DNA of 64,000 bases. It comes from Caenorhabditis remanei. Taxonomy: Eukaryota > Nematoda > Chromadorea > Rhabditida > Rhabditidae. Location: contig NC_071331.1 of assembly GCF_010183535.1 (NCBI RefSeq), forward strand, positions 24,056,001 to 24,120,000. Direction: 5' to 3'. Both the position numbers and the translations under genes were made by a program. This document shows positions 32,701-43,205 of this stretch, one piece after another (positions within the stretch are counted from its first letter, which is position 1; each line of letters starts with the position of its first letter). The notes under the pieces are model-generated. The model was not told the DNA's origin, did no database searches, and worked only from the letters and a program-made list of their open reading frames with translations.

Positions 32701-35700
32701 TGACGCTTCCAAATCGAAAATTGGGCTCAACGCGTCAAAGGTGCGCCAGCCCGATTTGTTTGGCTGAAAACGCGCCAAATGAGCGCCAGACTCGACATTT
32801 TTGCATTTTTCTATAATTTTCGAGTCAAAACGATATTTTGGCTGAAAATGGTCAATTATCAAAAAAAAATGCAGAAAGCTGATGGAAAAGTTGAAGGCAA
32901 AAGATGTCAGAATTAGTAAGGAAATGTTGGAAAAAACGATATTTGGGCTGAAAATACCGTCGAAAATCCGAAAATTCGACTCTACAATGTATCTGGCGCA
33001 CCTTTGACGCTTCTAGATCGAAAATGGGGGCTCAACGCGTAAAAGGTGCGCCAGGGCGATTTGGTTTTTTGAAAACGCGCCAAATCAGCGCCAGACTCGA
33101 CATTTTTGTGATTTTCACTTGAAAATCTGAACATTTTCTACTTTTTTCAATTGATTTCCAGATTTTTCAGCTAATTTTTAATTTTCGAGTAAAAAAATCG
33201 ATTTTCGGTCGAAAATCCGGAAATTCCTGAATTGAAATGTATCTGGCGCACCTTTGACGCTTCCAAATCGAAAATTGAGGCTCAAAAGTGAGAACGTGTC
33301 AAAGGTGCGCCTACGCAAGTTGTTTGTCTGAAAACGCGCCAAATGAACGCCAGCCTCGACATTTTGGCATTTGTCTATAATTTTCGAGTCAAAAGTCGAT
33401 ATTTTTGGCTGAAAATCCCGGAACTTTAGCTTTAAGATGTGTCTGGCGCACCTTTGACGCTTCCTAAACGAAAAATGGGGGGCTCAACGCGTAAAAGGTG
33501 CTCCATGAGTCTGGCGTACCTTTAGCACGATTTGTTTGTTTGAAAACGCGCCGAATGAGCGCCAGTCTCGGCATTTTTTGCTAACTTATCTAAGTTTTTT
33601 TCAGGAAGAAATACGATTCCTGATGTGTCCAGAGATGATTGTCGGAATGCTATTGAGCAAGACAGCAATGCACAACACAGAATCATTCTCAATCATCGGT
33701 GCATATGTATACAGTTCGTACGACGGATACGGTAAGTGATTATGAGATCAAAAACTACATTTTTAGCTGAAAATTCATTTTTTATGGTTGAAAAATGCGA
33801 TTTTCAGCCGGAAAATTGCATTTTTGAGAGGATTTTTCAGTAAAAACTGAATTTTCAGACTAAAAATTGAATTTTCAATCCGAAAATCCGGCTGAAAATG
33901 AGATTTTCAGTCATAAAACTCATTAAAACATTTTTTGAAGAAAAAAAGCAATTTTCAGTCTGAAATTGAGCGATACCTCTTATTTAATAGTAAAAATCTT
34001 ATTTTTGAGATATTTTTCCTGCTAAAAACACGATTTTCAGCTCAAAAATTGCTTTTTTGAAACAAATTTTGCTGAAAATCCGATCTTATGCTCAAAAAAC
34101 CGAATTTTTAGCCTAAAAATTGCATTTCGAATCCTAAATCTTAATTTTTCTTAGAAAAATGACATTTTCGAGAGTTTTCATAGTTTTTTACAATAAAAAT
34201 CTTTTTTTTTCAATACTTTTCCAGCTGAAAACACGCTTTTCTGTCGAAAAATTGCATTTTTACTAAAAATTTGCTAAAAAATACGATTTTCAGCTCAGAT
34301 CTGCACTTTTGATAGATTTATCTAGTAAGAATGCGAAAATATGTATTTTTTGACTTAAAATTTGCCCTTTCAATCCGAAAACCATATTTTTTCTTGAAAA
34401 ATGAAATTTTCAAAGTTTTTTCCTCTAAAAACGTGATTTTCAGACAAAAAATATTGCTGAAAATACGATTTTCACCTCACAAATCAGCAATTTTTAAATA
34501 ATTTCAGGAAAATCACTGAAATGGAAGCCATTGCAACCGGAAGACGCGGATCAGAACGACTCGTCTCTTCGTGATAAATACGGACGTCTTCCAGTCGAAA
34601 CGATTGCAATCGATGCGATTCAATACAGTCGATGGAATGCATTAAGAGAACAAGTCGACGGAGAGAATATCATTCGAGAGATTCTCAAAGCAATCACCGG
34701 ATTCACGGCTCAAGACGGCCGCCCGTTCGAGACGGTTCCGATTCGGACGGGATGGTGGGGGTGTGGAGCATTCGGAGGGTGTAAACAGATGAAATGTAAG
34801 GGCGGTTTTATGGGGACATTTTTCACACCGAAAAAATGGGTTTTTTTCACTGAAAAATGTTAGAAATGGGTCTTTTCATCGCTAAATCTGTTGAAAATCC
34901 GAAAAAATCGGCTCAAAAATCTATCTGGCGCACCTTTGACGCGTTTAAATCGAAAATTGAGCTTCAAAACTGAAAACGCGCCAAAAGCGCGCAAGTGGAT
35001 GCAAGCAGATGAAATGTGAGCAGTTTTTTGGTTTTTTGAAGTGTTTTTGACTGAAAAATGATAGAAAATGAGATTAAAAGCCATTTTTGATCTGAAAATG
35101 GAATTTTTGAGGTCGTTTTGACTGGAAAAATGAGTTTTTATGCTAAAATTCGGCTCTGAAATGTGTCTGGCGCACCTTTGACGCGTTAATGTGAAGATGG
35201 AGCTTCAAAATTGAAAACGCGTCAAAGGCGCGCCAGTTTATAAATATAAAATCGGAAATTGGGACAACTGGAGCCCGGAGAGACGTTTTCATTTTAGAAA
35301 CGCGTCAAACGTGCGCCAGACAAGATTTAGGGAGTCTGGCGTACCTTTAGCGCGTAGTTGACCGATTTTCAATTCAAAACGCGTGAAAGGTGCGCCAGTC
35401 GCACTATTTTCGACGTTTTGAGGCTGAAAACTGAGCTTTGTACCCTATTTTTCTCACTGAATATTCATTTTTCTTCAATTTTCAGTCATGATCCAAGTGA
35501 TCGCCGCCGGATACGCTCGCCGTCCCCTCCAATTCTGTACATTTGGAGAGACGAAGCTCTCGGAGCAATGCAGGAAGCTGATGGAAAAGTTGAAAGCCAA
35601 AGATGTCACTATTTGTAAGGAAATGTTGGAAAACAACGATATTTTGGGGGAAAACAGGCTGAAAATCCGAAAATTCGACTCTACAATGTGTCTGGCGTAC

Positions 35701-36275
35701 CTTTGACGCTTCCAAATCGAAAAATGGGGGGCTCAGCGCGTCAAATGAGCCCCAGACTCCACATTTTTACATTTTTATTATTATTTGCGAGTTTTTTGGC
35801 TGAAAATGCTCCATTTATCTGTCGAAGTTCCGAAAATTCGACTTTTATTCGAGTCTGGCGCACCTTTGACGCTTCCAAATCGAAAATTAAGGCTCAACGA
35901 GTAAATGGTGCTCCATGAGTCTGGCGTACCTTTAGCGCGATTTATTTGTTTTGAAAACACGCCAAATGAGCGCCAGACTCGATATTTTTGCGATTTTCAA
36001 TTGAAAATCTGAAAATTTTCTACATTTTTCAGCTGAAAATATACTTTTCGAGTGAAAAAATCGATTTTCGGGCTAAAAATACTCAACAATTCCAAAATTT
36101 CAGTAGATTTCCAGCCAAATCTCATATTTTTCTAGCCGCTCTCTTCGGAATGCTCAGAAGGCTCGATGCGCTGCCGACACTCACCGACAGTACCGTCTTC
36201 GATTACATCTACACGACGATCAGCGATCCCGAATGGAAGCAAGCCACGCCTCCCGTCCAGCATCAAGCACAGTAA
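23736..36275 (+). CDS. Poly(ADP-ribose) glycohydrolase copy B (full length, N-terminus uncertain)
   Basis: The catalytic exons are intact and in phase: 30744-30908, 31279-31388, 32284-32569, 33605-33731, 34508-34795, 35486-35614 and 36136-36275. They carry VDFANAFLGGGV, the QEE pair, AIDA, GWWGCGAFGG and CTFGE. Upstream, acidic and low-complexity exons read 24960-25467, 26087-26287 (LQKSPSSQDIFDYES), 27598-27714 and 28103-28352, then 29334-29395 and 29449-29547. The phases from 26087 onward chain without a break. Two lesions lie near the 5' end. The ATG found in copy C is missing (AGG, two bases shorter), so the first in-frame ATG is at 23736. The exon at 24960 contains a 1-base loss near 25430 that produces a stop unless an unseen splice avoids it. 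The catalytic domain looks functional. Promoter region shared with sulfotransferase-A. Confidence 0.85.
23776..24574. repeat. About 800-bp palindrome in first PARG-B intron
   Basis: Two arms of roughly 400 bp meet at ctgttgtgttctaaagcg / cctagaaacacaacag (about 24192-24229). Inner arms share CTGGCCGA / TCGGCCAG and a long ttttgagcaattttcagac stretch. Outer ends read aaaatgacgaaaaaat and attttttcgtcatttt. The right arm is shorter than in copy C, where an extra block of about 75 bp is kept. Foldback transposon or a duplicated inverted segment. Confidence 0.8.
24575..24935 (+). repeat. TGAAAAT array of about 20-bp units in PARG-B intron
   Basis: Degenerate units such as ctgaaaatgatcgattttcg run through the end of the intron. 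The equivalent in copy C (49600-50010) is longer and more regular. Confidence 0.75.
25468..26086 (+). repeat. PARG-B intron with about 70-bp repeats
   Basis: gctgaaaattggctgacaac followed by cggccgaaaatcgtgg recurs about 70 bp apart near 25550 and 25620. The rest is similar AT-rich sequence. No gene seen. Confidence 0.6.
26288..27597 (+). other. PARG-B intron, 1.3 kb
   Basis: AT-rich sequence with scattered gctgaaaattgca motifs. One paired dispersed hairpin repeat lies at about 27127-27200 and further copies run to 27315. I see no other gene. Confidence 0.6.
28353..29333 (+). repeat. PARG-B intron of short TGAAAAT repeats
   Basis: Nearly the whole intron is degenerate repeats of aaaatgactgaaaat and gggttttggctgaaaa. 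It ends at the acceptor TTCTTACAG. Confidence 0.6.
29548..30743 (+). repeat. PARG-B intron, 20-bp arrays and dispersed hairpins
   Basis: Two blocks of about 20-bp units (gactgaaaatagtcaaattt) are separated by a TGGCGCACC hairpin at 29958-30023. A second hairpin at 30382-30455 marks the position equivalent to the start of the window. Confidence 0.7.
30909..31278 (+). repeat. Two-unit version of the GTCCATCCGGATGTCC minisatellite in PARG-B
   Basis: Anchors aataggtctatctgtgtttcc fall near 30980 and 31178. Copies A and C have four units each. Confidence 0.7.
31389..32283 (+). other. PARG-B intron, AT-rich
   Basis: Only degenerate TGAAAAT / TTTTTGGC repeats are seen. The intron is about 220 bp longer than in copy A. 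Confidence 0.5.
32570..33604 (+). repeat. PARG-B intron with four hairpin repeats and a pseudo-exon fragment
   Basis: Paired TGGCGCACCTTTGACGC motifs lie near 32690-32750, 32995-33052, 33245-33314 and 33442-33515. Between the first two lies a partial copy of a later PARG exon (32869-32945). Copy A has an unrelated inverted-repeat sequence in this intron. Confidence 0.7.
32869..32945 (+). pseudogene. Duplicated fragment of the downstream KLMEKLKAKDV exon in PARG-B intron
   Basis: The sequence atgcagaaagctgatggaaa and what follows copies the 3' part of the exon at 35486-35614, including a GTAAGG donor and some of its intron. There is no acceptor in front of it. It is at the same place in copy C (58817-58895). 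Confidence 0.75.
33732..34507 (+). other. PARG-B intron, AT-rich
   Basis: TTTCAG-rich AT sequence similar to copy C and partly to the arms of the copy A inverted repeat. No gene seen. Confidence 0.5.
34796..35485 (+). repeat. PARG-B intron with dispersed hairpins
   Basis: Paired motifs at about 34926-34992, 35166-35235 and 35298-35395. The intron is about 420 bp shorter than its copy A equivalent. Confidence 0.65.
35615..36135 (+). repeat. PARG-B intron with dispersed hairpins
   Basis: Motif copies near 35690, 35854 and 35921 with partly decayed partner arms, then AT-rich sequence to the acceptor TTTCTAG. Confidence 0.6.
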
Positions 36276-37395
36276 TCCACGAGGCTCCGCCCAGTTTTCT
36301 GGCAATTTTTCTGTTAAATTTGAGCCATTTCCCCGTATTCTATGCTAGGCTCCGCCCATTTCCCCTTTCCCACCCCCAAGCTCCGCCCACTTCTTTCTGA
36401 CGTTTTTTTTTCTGTTTTATTTAAGTAGTTTTGTCAAGCCCCGCCTTTTTTTCCCAATTTTATGCCCAAGCTCCGCCTACTTTTTGCCCCTTCTTTCTGT
36501 AAAATTTGAGCCATTTTCCCGTATTCTATGCTAGGCTCCGCCCCTTCTCTCCGTATTTTCCATTTCCAAGATCCGCCCATTATTTCTGGCGTTTTTCTGA
36601 CAAATTTAAAACCATTTTCCCGTATTTTATGATAAGCCCCCGCCCACTTTTTTCCCTACTTTTCCCCGGATGCCCCGCCCCTTTTCATCGTATTTCTTTT
36701 TCCACGCTCCGCCCACTTTTTGTCCCTTTTTCTGTTAAATTTGAGCCGTTTTCCCGTATTCTATACTAGGCTCCGCCCCTTTTCCTCGCCTTTTGTCTTT
36801 TCAAAGATAGGCCACGCCCTCTTTTCCCTTTATTTTCCTCTTTGGCTCCGCCCCCTCCCCCTCTCTATCTTTCCGGTATTCTCTACATAATTTATAATGA
36901 TCTCTGTCTGGCCCCGCCCAGTTTCCCTCTCTATTTTTTCTGTTTATACGTATTTTCGATATTTTTGGGACTACTTTTTCATTTAATTATGATAATGATG
37001 ATGTACACGAAATTTCCAGTGTCCCCCACTTTAATTTTGGGTTTTTTGTGATTTTTGTTGGCAGAAACGCGTCTCCGACACGCCTGATGATCAGAAATTT
37101 TGAATTTTGAATTTCAGATCGATTTTTATAACAAAATGACGCTATAAACTTTGAAAACCCGCTCAAAAATCATTCAAAAACTCGAAAACTTTTCAAAAAA
37201 AAAGTCCGCAATCGTTGCGTGACGGTGTTTGCGTACAATGCGTCATATCTGACGACAATTAAATTTTTTACACGAAAATATAGCAAATTGAGCATAAAAA
37301 CCGACATAAAAAGAGATGGAAATGAGTATCAATAAGTGGAAAAGTGAGATTTCAGTAAATTTCAAAAAAAAAATTATCAAAAAATGCCAAAAAAT
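36276..37395. other. Convergent 3' flank of PARG-B and RNH2B-B, CTCCGCCC-rich
   Basis: Same organisation as after copy A but with a single copy of the 185-bp unit. The AATAAA seen downstream of copy A reads CTATAAA here. No gene seen. Confidence 0.55.
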
Positions 37396-37710
37396 TTAAT
37401 TTTTCTTTGCAAAAAACGCGGAAATCGATTTGGTTCCCTTCGACGCCGCCTGCAATTTTTTCGCCTGAATCGATTCTTTCGGTTTCTTCACAACAGGCTT
37501 CTCATCCGGATACTCATCGTCTTCTGGCGCTTTTCTCTTCATACTTTGATCGATATTTTCAGATGCGGACGGTTCTTGAATTTTCAGATGTGATTTGACG
37601 GCAGTGATGATGTCGACTGGCAGGTAATCGATCAGAAATTGGAAGACGTGACGGTCGAACGCTTCAGCTGCAAGAAAATAGGGATTCTGGCGTGACGTTG
37701 GCGCGTTTTT

Positions 37711-37722
37711 GGGGGGGGGGGG
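37711..37722 (+). repeat. Poly-G tract (12 G)
   Basis: An uninterrupted run of 12 G at one edge of the 162-bp minisatellite in RNH2B-B. Not present in copy A. Confidence 0.9.
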
Positions 37723-37723
37723 A

Positions 37724-38387
37724 AACACAAAAATCGAGTATTTTTCTATTAAATTGGAAGATTCTGGCGCAAATTTGGCGCGTTTTTGGATCTGAAGAGC
37801 TGGGGTGACGTTGGCGCGTTTTTGGACGAAAACAGGATCTGGGGCACCTTCGGCGCTTTTTCAACACAAAATGATTTGTCTGGCGTGACGTTGGCGCGTT
37901 TTTTCAGGCAAAAATCTGGAGATTCTGGCTCAAATTTGGCGCGTTTTTGGGATCTGAAGAGCTGGGGTGACGTTGGCGCGTTTTTGGACGAAAACAGGAT
38001 CTGGGGCACCTTCGGCGCTTTTTCAACACAAAATGATTTGTCTGGCGTGACGTTGGCGCGTTTTTTCAGGCAAAAATCTGGAGATTCTGGCTCAAATTTG
38101 GCGCGTTTTTTGGATCTGAAGAGCTGGGGTGACGTTGGCGCGTTTTTGGACGAAAACAGGATCTGGGGCACCTTCGGCGCTTTTCAACACAAAATGATTT
38201 GTCTGGCGTGACGTTGGCGCGTTTTTTCAGGCAAAAATCTGGAGATTCTGGCTCAAATTTGGCGCGTTTTTGGGATCTGAAGAGCTGGGGTGACGTTGGC
38301 GCGTTTTGGACAAAAACAGGATCTGGTGCACCTTCGGCGCTTTTTCCACACAGAATGATTTGTCTGGCGTGACGTTGGCGCGTTTTT
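37724..38387. repeat. 162-bp minisatellite in RNH2B-B intron
   Basis: The segment starting GAGCTGGGGTGACGTTGGCG recurs at 37797, 37959, 38121 and 38282, a period of 161-162 bp and nearly four units. Copy A has little more than one unit at the same site (about 9050-9190). Bounded on both sides by poly-G tracts. Confidence 0.88.
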
Positions 38388-38403
38388 GGGGGGGGGGGGG
38401 GGG
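38388..38403 (+). repeat. Poly-G tract (16 G)
   Basis: An uninterrupted run of 16 G at the far edge of the 162-bp minisatellite. Confidence 0.9.
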
Positions 38404-38974
38404 AAATGACAAAAATCGGGAGATTCTGGGGCACTTTTGGCGCGTTTTTGACAATTACGTTTCTGGCGCACCTTTGACGCGAAAGTTTCTAGAAAAGCGA
38501 TCTGGAGAGAGCTGGGGTGACGTTGACGCGTTTAATGAAGCAGAAGAAACAAAAATCGGGCGTTTTGAGGGGGATTCTGGAGAGGACTGGGGTGACGTTG
38601 GCGCGTTTTTGAGCGAAAATCGTCTAAGTGGCAGTTCAGGAGCTGGCGCGTCTTCGGCGCTTTTTCAACACAAAATTATATGTCTGGCGTGACATTGGCG
38701 CGTTTTTTGAGAGAAAAAAGACAAAAATCGGCTATTTTCTATTAAATTAGGAGATTCTGGGGCACCTTCGGCGCGTTTACATCACTGGCGCTCCTTTGAC
38801 GCGTCTCGAGAGTTCTGGCGTGACGTTGGCGCGTTTTTGAGACTAAAAAAATGCATTTTGAGCACAAAAATGGCGACTGGGGCGCTTTTAACGCTATTTT
38901 TTTGGATTTTGGACCAGAAAAACGCTCCAAAAGCGCCCCAGACTCCGGGAATTTCTGGAAAATTCGAAACTTAC
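38404..38974. repeat. Remainder of RNH2B-B last intron, GGCGCG variants
   Basis: Variants such as CTGGGGTGACGTTGGCGCG and CTGGCGCACCTTTGACGCG continue to the donor of the preceding exon. No gene seen. Confidence 0.6.
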
Positions 38975-39097
38975 GACAATCGAGAAGTGATTTATGCGCA
39001 TCTTTCGCCATTTCCACTTTCAGTCCATCGAATTTTCGTTTGATCCATTCCATCAACTTCTCCTGATTCAGACGGTACAGTTTCACGTCGAGAACGT

Positions 39098-39837
39098 CTG
39101 AAAATGGGATGATTTTAACGAGAAATTGAGGAAAACCGCGTCAAAGGCGCGCCAGATGGGAGTTTTCGGTGCGAAAATCAGTAAAAATCAATATTTTCCC
39201 ATTCCAAAAACGCGTGAAAGGTGCGCCAGGCTCATTTTTCTAAAATTTTCTACCCAAAAACGCGTCTGAGGCATGCCAGACTTCATTTTTCTCCACATTT
39301 TCACCCGAAAACCGCGGTCAAAGGTGCGCCAGAAACGTTTTCTCGATTTTTGGCTGATTTATCTAAAATCACAAAAAAATCCAGATTTTCAGTCAAAAAC
39401 ATTTAAAACTGTGAAAATTTGAGGTTTTTTGATGCGAAAATCACATTTTTACCTCATTTTGCAGTCAAAAATCATACTTTTCCCAATTTTTGGCTTATTT
39501 TTCTAAAAATGTTCAATTAAAAACGCGACTGAGGCACGCCAGACCGAAATTCAGCGCGTCCGAGGTGCGCCAGCCTCTTTTTCATCAGAAACCGCGTCAA
39601 AGGTGCGACAGGCTTCATTTTCGCTCGTTTTTTTCACAAAAAACGCGGCTGAGGCGCGCCAGCATCCATATTTCTTCAAATTTACGCTCAAAACGCGCCC
39701 GAGGTCCGCCAGACTCTTTTTTCACCAGCATCCGCGTCAAAGGTGCGCCAGTATATTCATTTTCGCTCAATTTTTCCGGTTTTTTGACTCGTTTTCAGCG
39801 AAAAAACCGCGTCAAAGACACACCAGCGCCCCCGTAC
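39098..39837. repeat. RNH2B-B intron 3 with GGTGCGCCAG repeats
   Basis: Same family and orientation as in copy A at 9573-10437, about 125 bp shorter. Confidence 0.6.
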
Positions 39838-40081
39838 CTTTCACATCAGCGACTGATTCCAACGCCTTGAGAATCCTCTCGTTTCTCGCCACTTCTCGGA
39901 TTCCTTCGAACTTTTCGTCGACGAGAATTTCGTCGATTTCCAGAAATTTGTCGGCCGTTTTGTGGAGAAATGGGAGACAAGTGAAGATGGGATTGAATGG
40001 GGCAATGAGATGGACGGTACCGTTCTCAATGATACTCTCTCCGTAGAAGAATGAACGGTGACCGTCGTTGATGGCGAGAAT

Positions 40082-40841
40082 CTGCAAGAAAATGGAAGTT
40101 TTTAGTGAAAAAATGGCGAAAAATTTCGAATTTTCTGGATTTTTGACAAGAAAATTGGGATTTTCAGAGTGTCTGGCGCACCTCGGACGCGTTTTAGAGT
40201 AGGAAGATGTTAATTTTGAGCCTAAATTTGAAGAAAATTGAGGAAAATGCAAGTCTGTGGAAAAATGAGCAAAAATTGAGCAATTTTTCTGGATTTTTGA
40301 CTAGAAAATTGGCATTTCCAGTGTCAGGCGCACCTCGGACGCGTTTTTTACCGTAAATTTGAAGAAAATTGAACACTGGCGTGCCTTTGACGCGTTTTTC
40401 ATTGAACATTTTAATTGGAGTTTTTAGTGGAAAAATGAGCAAAAATTTCGAATTTTCTGGATTTTTGATTCGAAAATTGGAATTTTCAGTGTCTGGCGTA
40501 CCTCGGACGCGTTTTGAGCGTAAATTTGAAGAAATTGGGTACTGGCGCGCCTTTGACGTGTTTACCGGTCAAAAACCGGGAAAATTGAGCGAAAATGAAT
40601 TCTGGCGTACCTTTGACGCGGTTTCTGGTGAAAAAAAGAGACTGGCGCACCTCGGACGCGCTGGATTTCGGTCTGGCGTGCCTCAGTCGCGTTTTCAATT
40701 GAACATTTTCAGAAAAATAAGCCGAAAAATGCGAAATAATGTGATTTTTGACTGAAAAACCCTCTAAATTTCACGATTATCCACAATTTTCAAGATTTTT
40801 CGACTGGAAATCTGGAAATTTCAGTGGAATTTCGTGCTCAA
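40082..40841. repeat. RNH2B-B intron 2 with CTGGCGYRCCTCGGACGCG repeats
   Basis: Nearly identical to copy A at 10682-11439. Confidence 0.6.
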
Positions 40842-41847
40842 CTCATCAAAATGTGTGTCGGAGATACGGAACAGTGGACATCCCTCTTTCGGGTGTCTCA
40901 GTTTGATGATTCGACTGTTTGGAAGACTTCCGGCTGCAAATAAATTGAATTATATACGAAAAATAGTCAAAAATCGTGGTTTTTCGATCAGAAAAGCTTA
41001 AAAAGCGGCCACAAATGATTGCAACTTAGTTTTTGAATGAAAAAACGCGTCAACGGCGCCCCCAGGGGGCTGTAGGACCGTTTTAGACATAAAAATCTAT
41101 ATTTTTCATCAAAAATCTGTCTTGAACGGGCTGGCGCGCCTTTGACGCGTTTTTGAGAGTACCTTTGAAGAATATGGTGCAAAAATGCTCGAAAAATGAC
41201 TAGTTTCAGTTTTATGCTCGTCTGGCGCGCCATCGGCGCGTTTTTTTCATTTAAAAAAAAATCGATTTTTAGTCATTTTTGACCGATTTTCATGCTTTTT
41301 GGACCAAAAACCACGATTTTGACGTTTTTTTTTTTTGAAAAATAAGATTTTTGGCTCGTTTTCCCTAACAACGGATATCAGAGGAGAAAAAACAACAGAA
41401 CTTCAACGATTTAAAGCAAAAATGCAAAGTGTTCGGCTACAATAATGTATTGATCTACAAGAATATTTTATTTCAAAACTTTGCAGCCGACAAAAAGAGT
41501 TAAAGAAGCGGAACTCGGACGAAAACTCAAAGAATCGTGACAAAATGTGAAAAATTAGAAAAAAAGGGTAAAATTTGAGTGATTTCCAGTAAATTTCCAC
41601 AAAAACTTTGATGTGAATCGCTGGATTTATCGAAAACGAATCGGGTATTTTACGGCAAAACTCGATTGACATATTGCTACACCAAAAACATCGATTTTTA
41701 TAGCAGAATAACGGTTAAAATTTCAAAAACTTGCTGAAAATAAGTTTCTTTACAAAAAATCGATCATTCTTATATATAAAACGCATGTGGAGTCTGTCCA
41801 TCTGTCCCAATGTCCGCAAATTTTGAGAAATGAGAAAGAAAAGCGTC

Positions 41848-41918
41848 CGGGCACAAAATCGAACTTGCTCTTTTTGCGCAGAGACCGCCGCCTTGGACCA
41901 CTCGGCCACGCGGGCACA
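41848..41918 (-). other. tRNA-like sequence, unit 2 copy
   Basis: Same A-box-containing sequence as 12446-12514. Here the B-box-like part reads GTTCGATTTTG, slightly closer to consensus. No convincing cloverleaf. Confidence 0.45.
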
Positions 41919-42350
41919 TTTCTGAGAAGGTGAACAAGTAAATGAGGAGAGGCTAGCCGGATGAAGCGCCGAAGGCGCGGCAGCCAGGCTGGTTGAAAAT
42001 AAGAAAACACGAGAGAAAACGCTCCAAAACTCAAAGCATCGCTCATCAGGCATTCTAGACAAAAATTATCGATTTTTGAACTAAAAAAAACGTTAAAAAT
42101 CTCGAAAAACTGGTTCAAACTCAATTTTCTATCGAAAAATCAGTCTAAAATGAAGAAAAAACAGGAGAAACGGTCAAAAACTAGATAAATATCGATAAAT
42201 ATTTCTACGCGAAAATCTTCGATTTTTAAACTAAAAAAACGTTAGAAATCTCGAAAAACTGCTGAAAAGTAAGTTTTTGTACAAAACCAATTGAAAATTA
42301 TTAAAAATGCGTGGAAAACACTCCAAAACTTGACAATATCGCTCTTCACA

Positions 42351-42888
42351 GTCTAACGTAAATATCCGACACTATTTGGCAAGTTGCAAATGCGCCCGGT
42401 TGCACCACCCGCACGCCCACACCACACATATAGGGACCTGCCGCACCGTCATGTTTCAGTGCCTCGGTGGCTCAGTAGGGTGACGGCGCTGCCGGTAGTC
42501 AGTAGGTGTAGGGATCGAACCCATGCTGGCGAAATCGTTTTGTTGATATTTTTTAAACATTAATTCTCAATTTTTCAATAAGTTAGGAAGATTTTTTCTG
42601 CTTTTTAGGCCTTAGGACAGATTTTAGCACACAGTGTTACTATTTTAGGACAGATTTCTACTATGTGTCTTTATTCGAGTTTCAACTAAACGTTTTGGTA
42701 TTTTCTCGGTGTGTTTTTCTGAAAGTTCATCAATTCTGACCCAGTATCAACTGGTTACAAAACTTGGGGGACTTTAGCTTTATATTTCTATAATTATAGT
42801 CAAAAAATTCAAAACTCGCGCCTATTGTTAGAGTTCAATAGAGCGCATTTGCAACTTGCCAAATAGTGTCGGATATTTACGTTAGAGT
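42351..42888. mobile_element. Mutator-like non-autonomous element, 538 bp
   Basis: Perfect 44-bp terminal inverted repeats at 42352-42395 and 42843-42886 begin TCTAACGTAAATATCCGACA. The flanks duplicate the 10-bp target GCTCTTCACA (42341-42350 and 42889-42898). Unit 1 has the unfilled target once, near 12940-12950. Long TIRs with a 9-11-bp duplication are typical of Mutator-like elements. There is no transposase frame inside. A tRNA-like segment occupies 42459-42530. Confidence 0.85.
42459..42530 (+). other. tRNA-like core inside the Mutator-like element
   Basis: The A-box TGGCTCAGTAGG (42468-42479) and B-box GGATCGAACCC (42512-42522) are correctly ordered and spaced (32 bases apart) for an internal RNA polymerase III promoter. 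I could not confirm a full cloverleaf. It may be a captured tRNA or a SINE head. Confidence 0.55.
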
Positions 42889-42993
42889 GCTCTTCACACA
42901 TTCTAGACCAAAATCAACGATTTTTATACCAATATAACGCTAAAAACCTCGAAAAACAGGCTAAAAATTAAGGATTTTCTTAAAAAACACTCA

Positions 42994-43205
42994 AAAACTC
43001 TAAAAAAAATAACAAAAAACCATTGAAAACCACCGACAAACCGATTGAAAATTAAATTTGGCGCGGGAACGAGAAATGCGCCATGTTTTTTGAAGACGCG
43101 TTTCTCGTGCGCAGCGTTGACGCGATTCTCGTGCACGCGCCAAGTTTTATTTTTTATCGCTTTTTCGCCGGTTTTCGATGGTTTTTCGTGATTTTTTCGA
43201 GTTTT
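42994..43205. repeat. Foldback repeat with GGCGCG / TTTCTCGT core, unit 2
   Basis: Equivalent of 18433-18640, with the same imperfect arms and core. Confidence 0.6.

Larger units (their letters stand above)
37396..42053 (-). pseudogene. Ribonuclease H2 subunit B, copy B, splice donors lost
   Basis: Exons equivalent to copy A lie at 42053-42035, 40933-40842, 40081-39838, 39097-38975 and 37667-37396 with identical lengths and open frames. The donor after exon 2 is GAG|GTGAGC in copy A but GAG|TTGAGC here. The donor after the proposed exon 1 is GTAAGT in copy A but TTGAGT here. Exon 2 also has Ala to Pro in EGCALF. With two GT donors gone, normal splicing of the N-terminal half is not expected. 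Exons 3-5 remain clean, so the damage is recent or an alternative start is used. The losses are substitutions, not homopolymer slips, so sequencing error is a weaker explanation than for other lesions in this window. Confidence 0.75.

Noticed and set aside
37749..38211. Long repetitive open frames on both strands with KNAPTSPQ / GDVGAFLDENR repeats
   Set aside because: They are translations of the 162-bp minisatellite. The frame exists on both strands and is broken in copy A.
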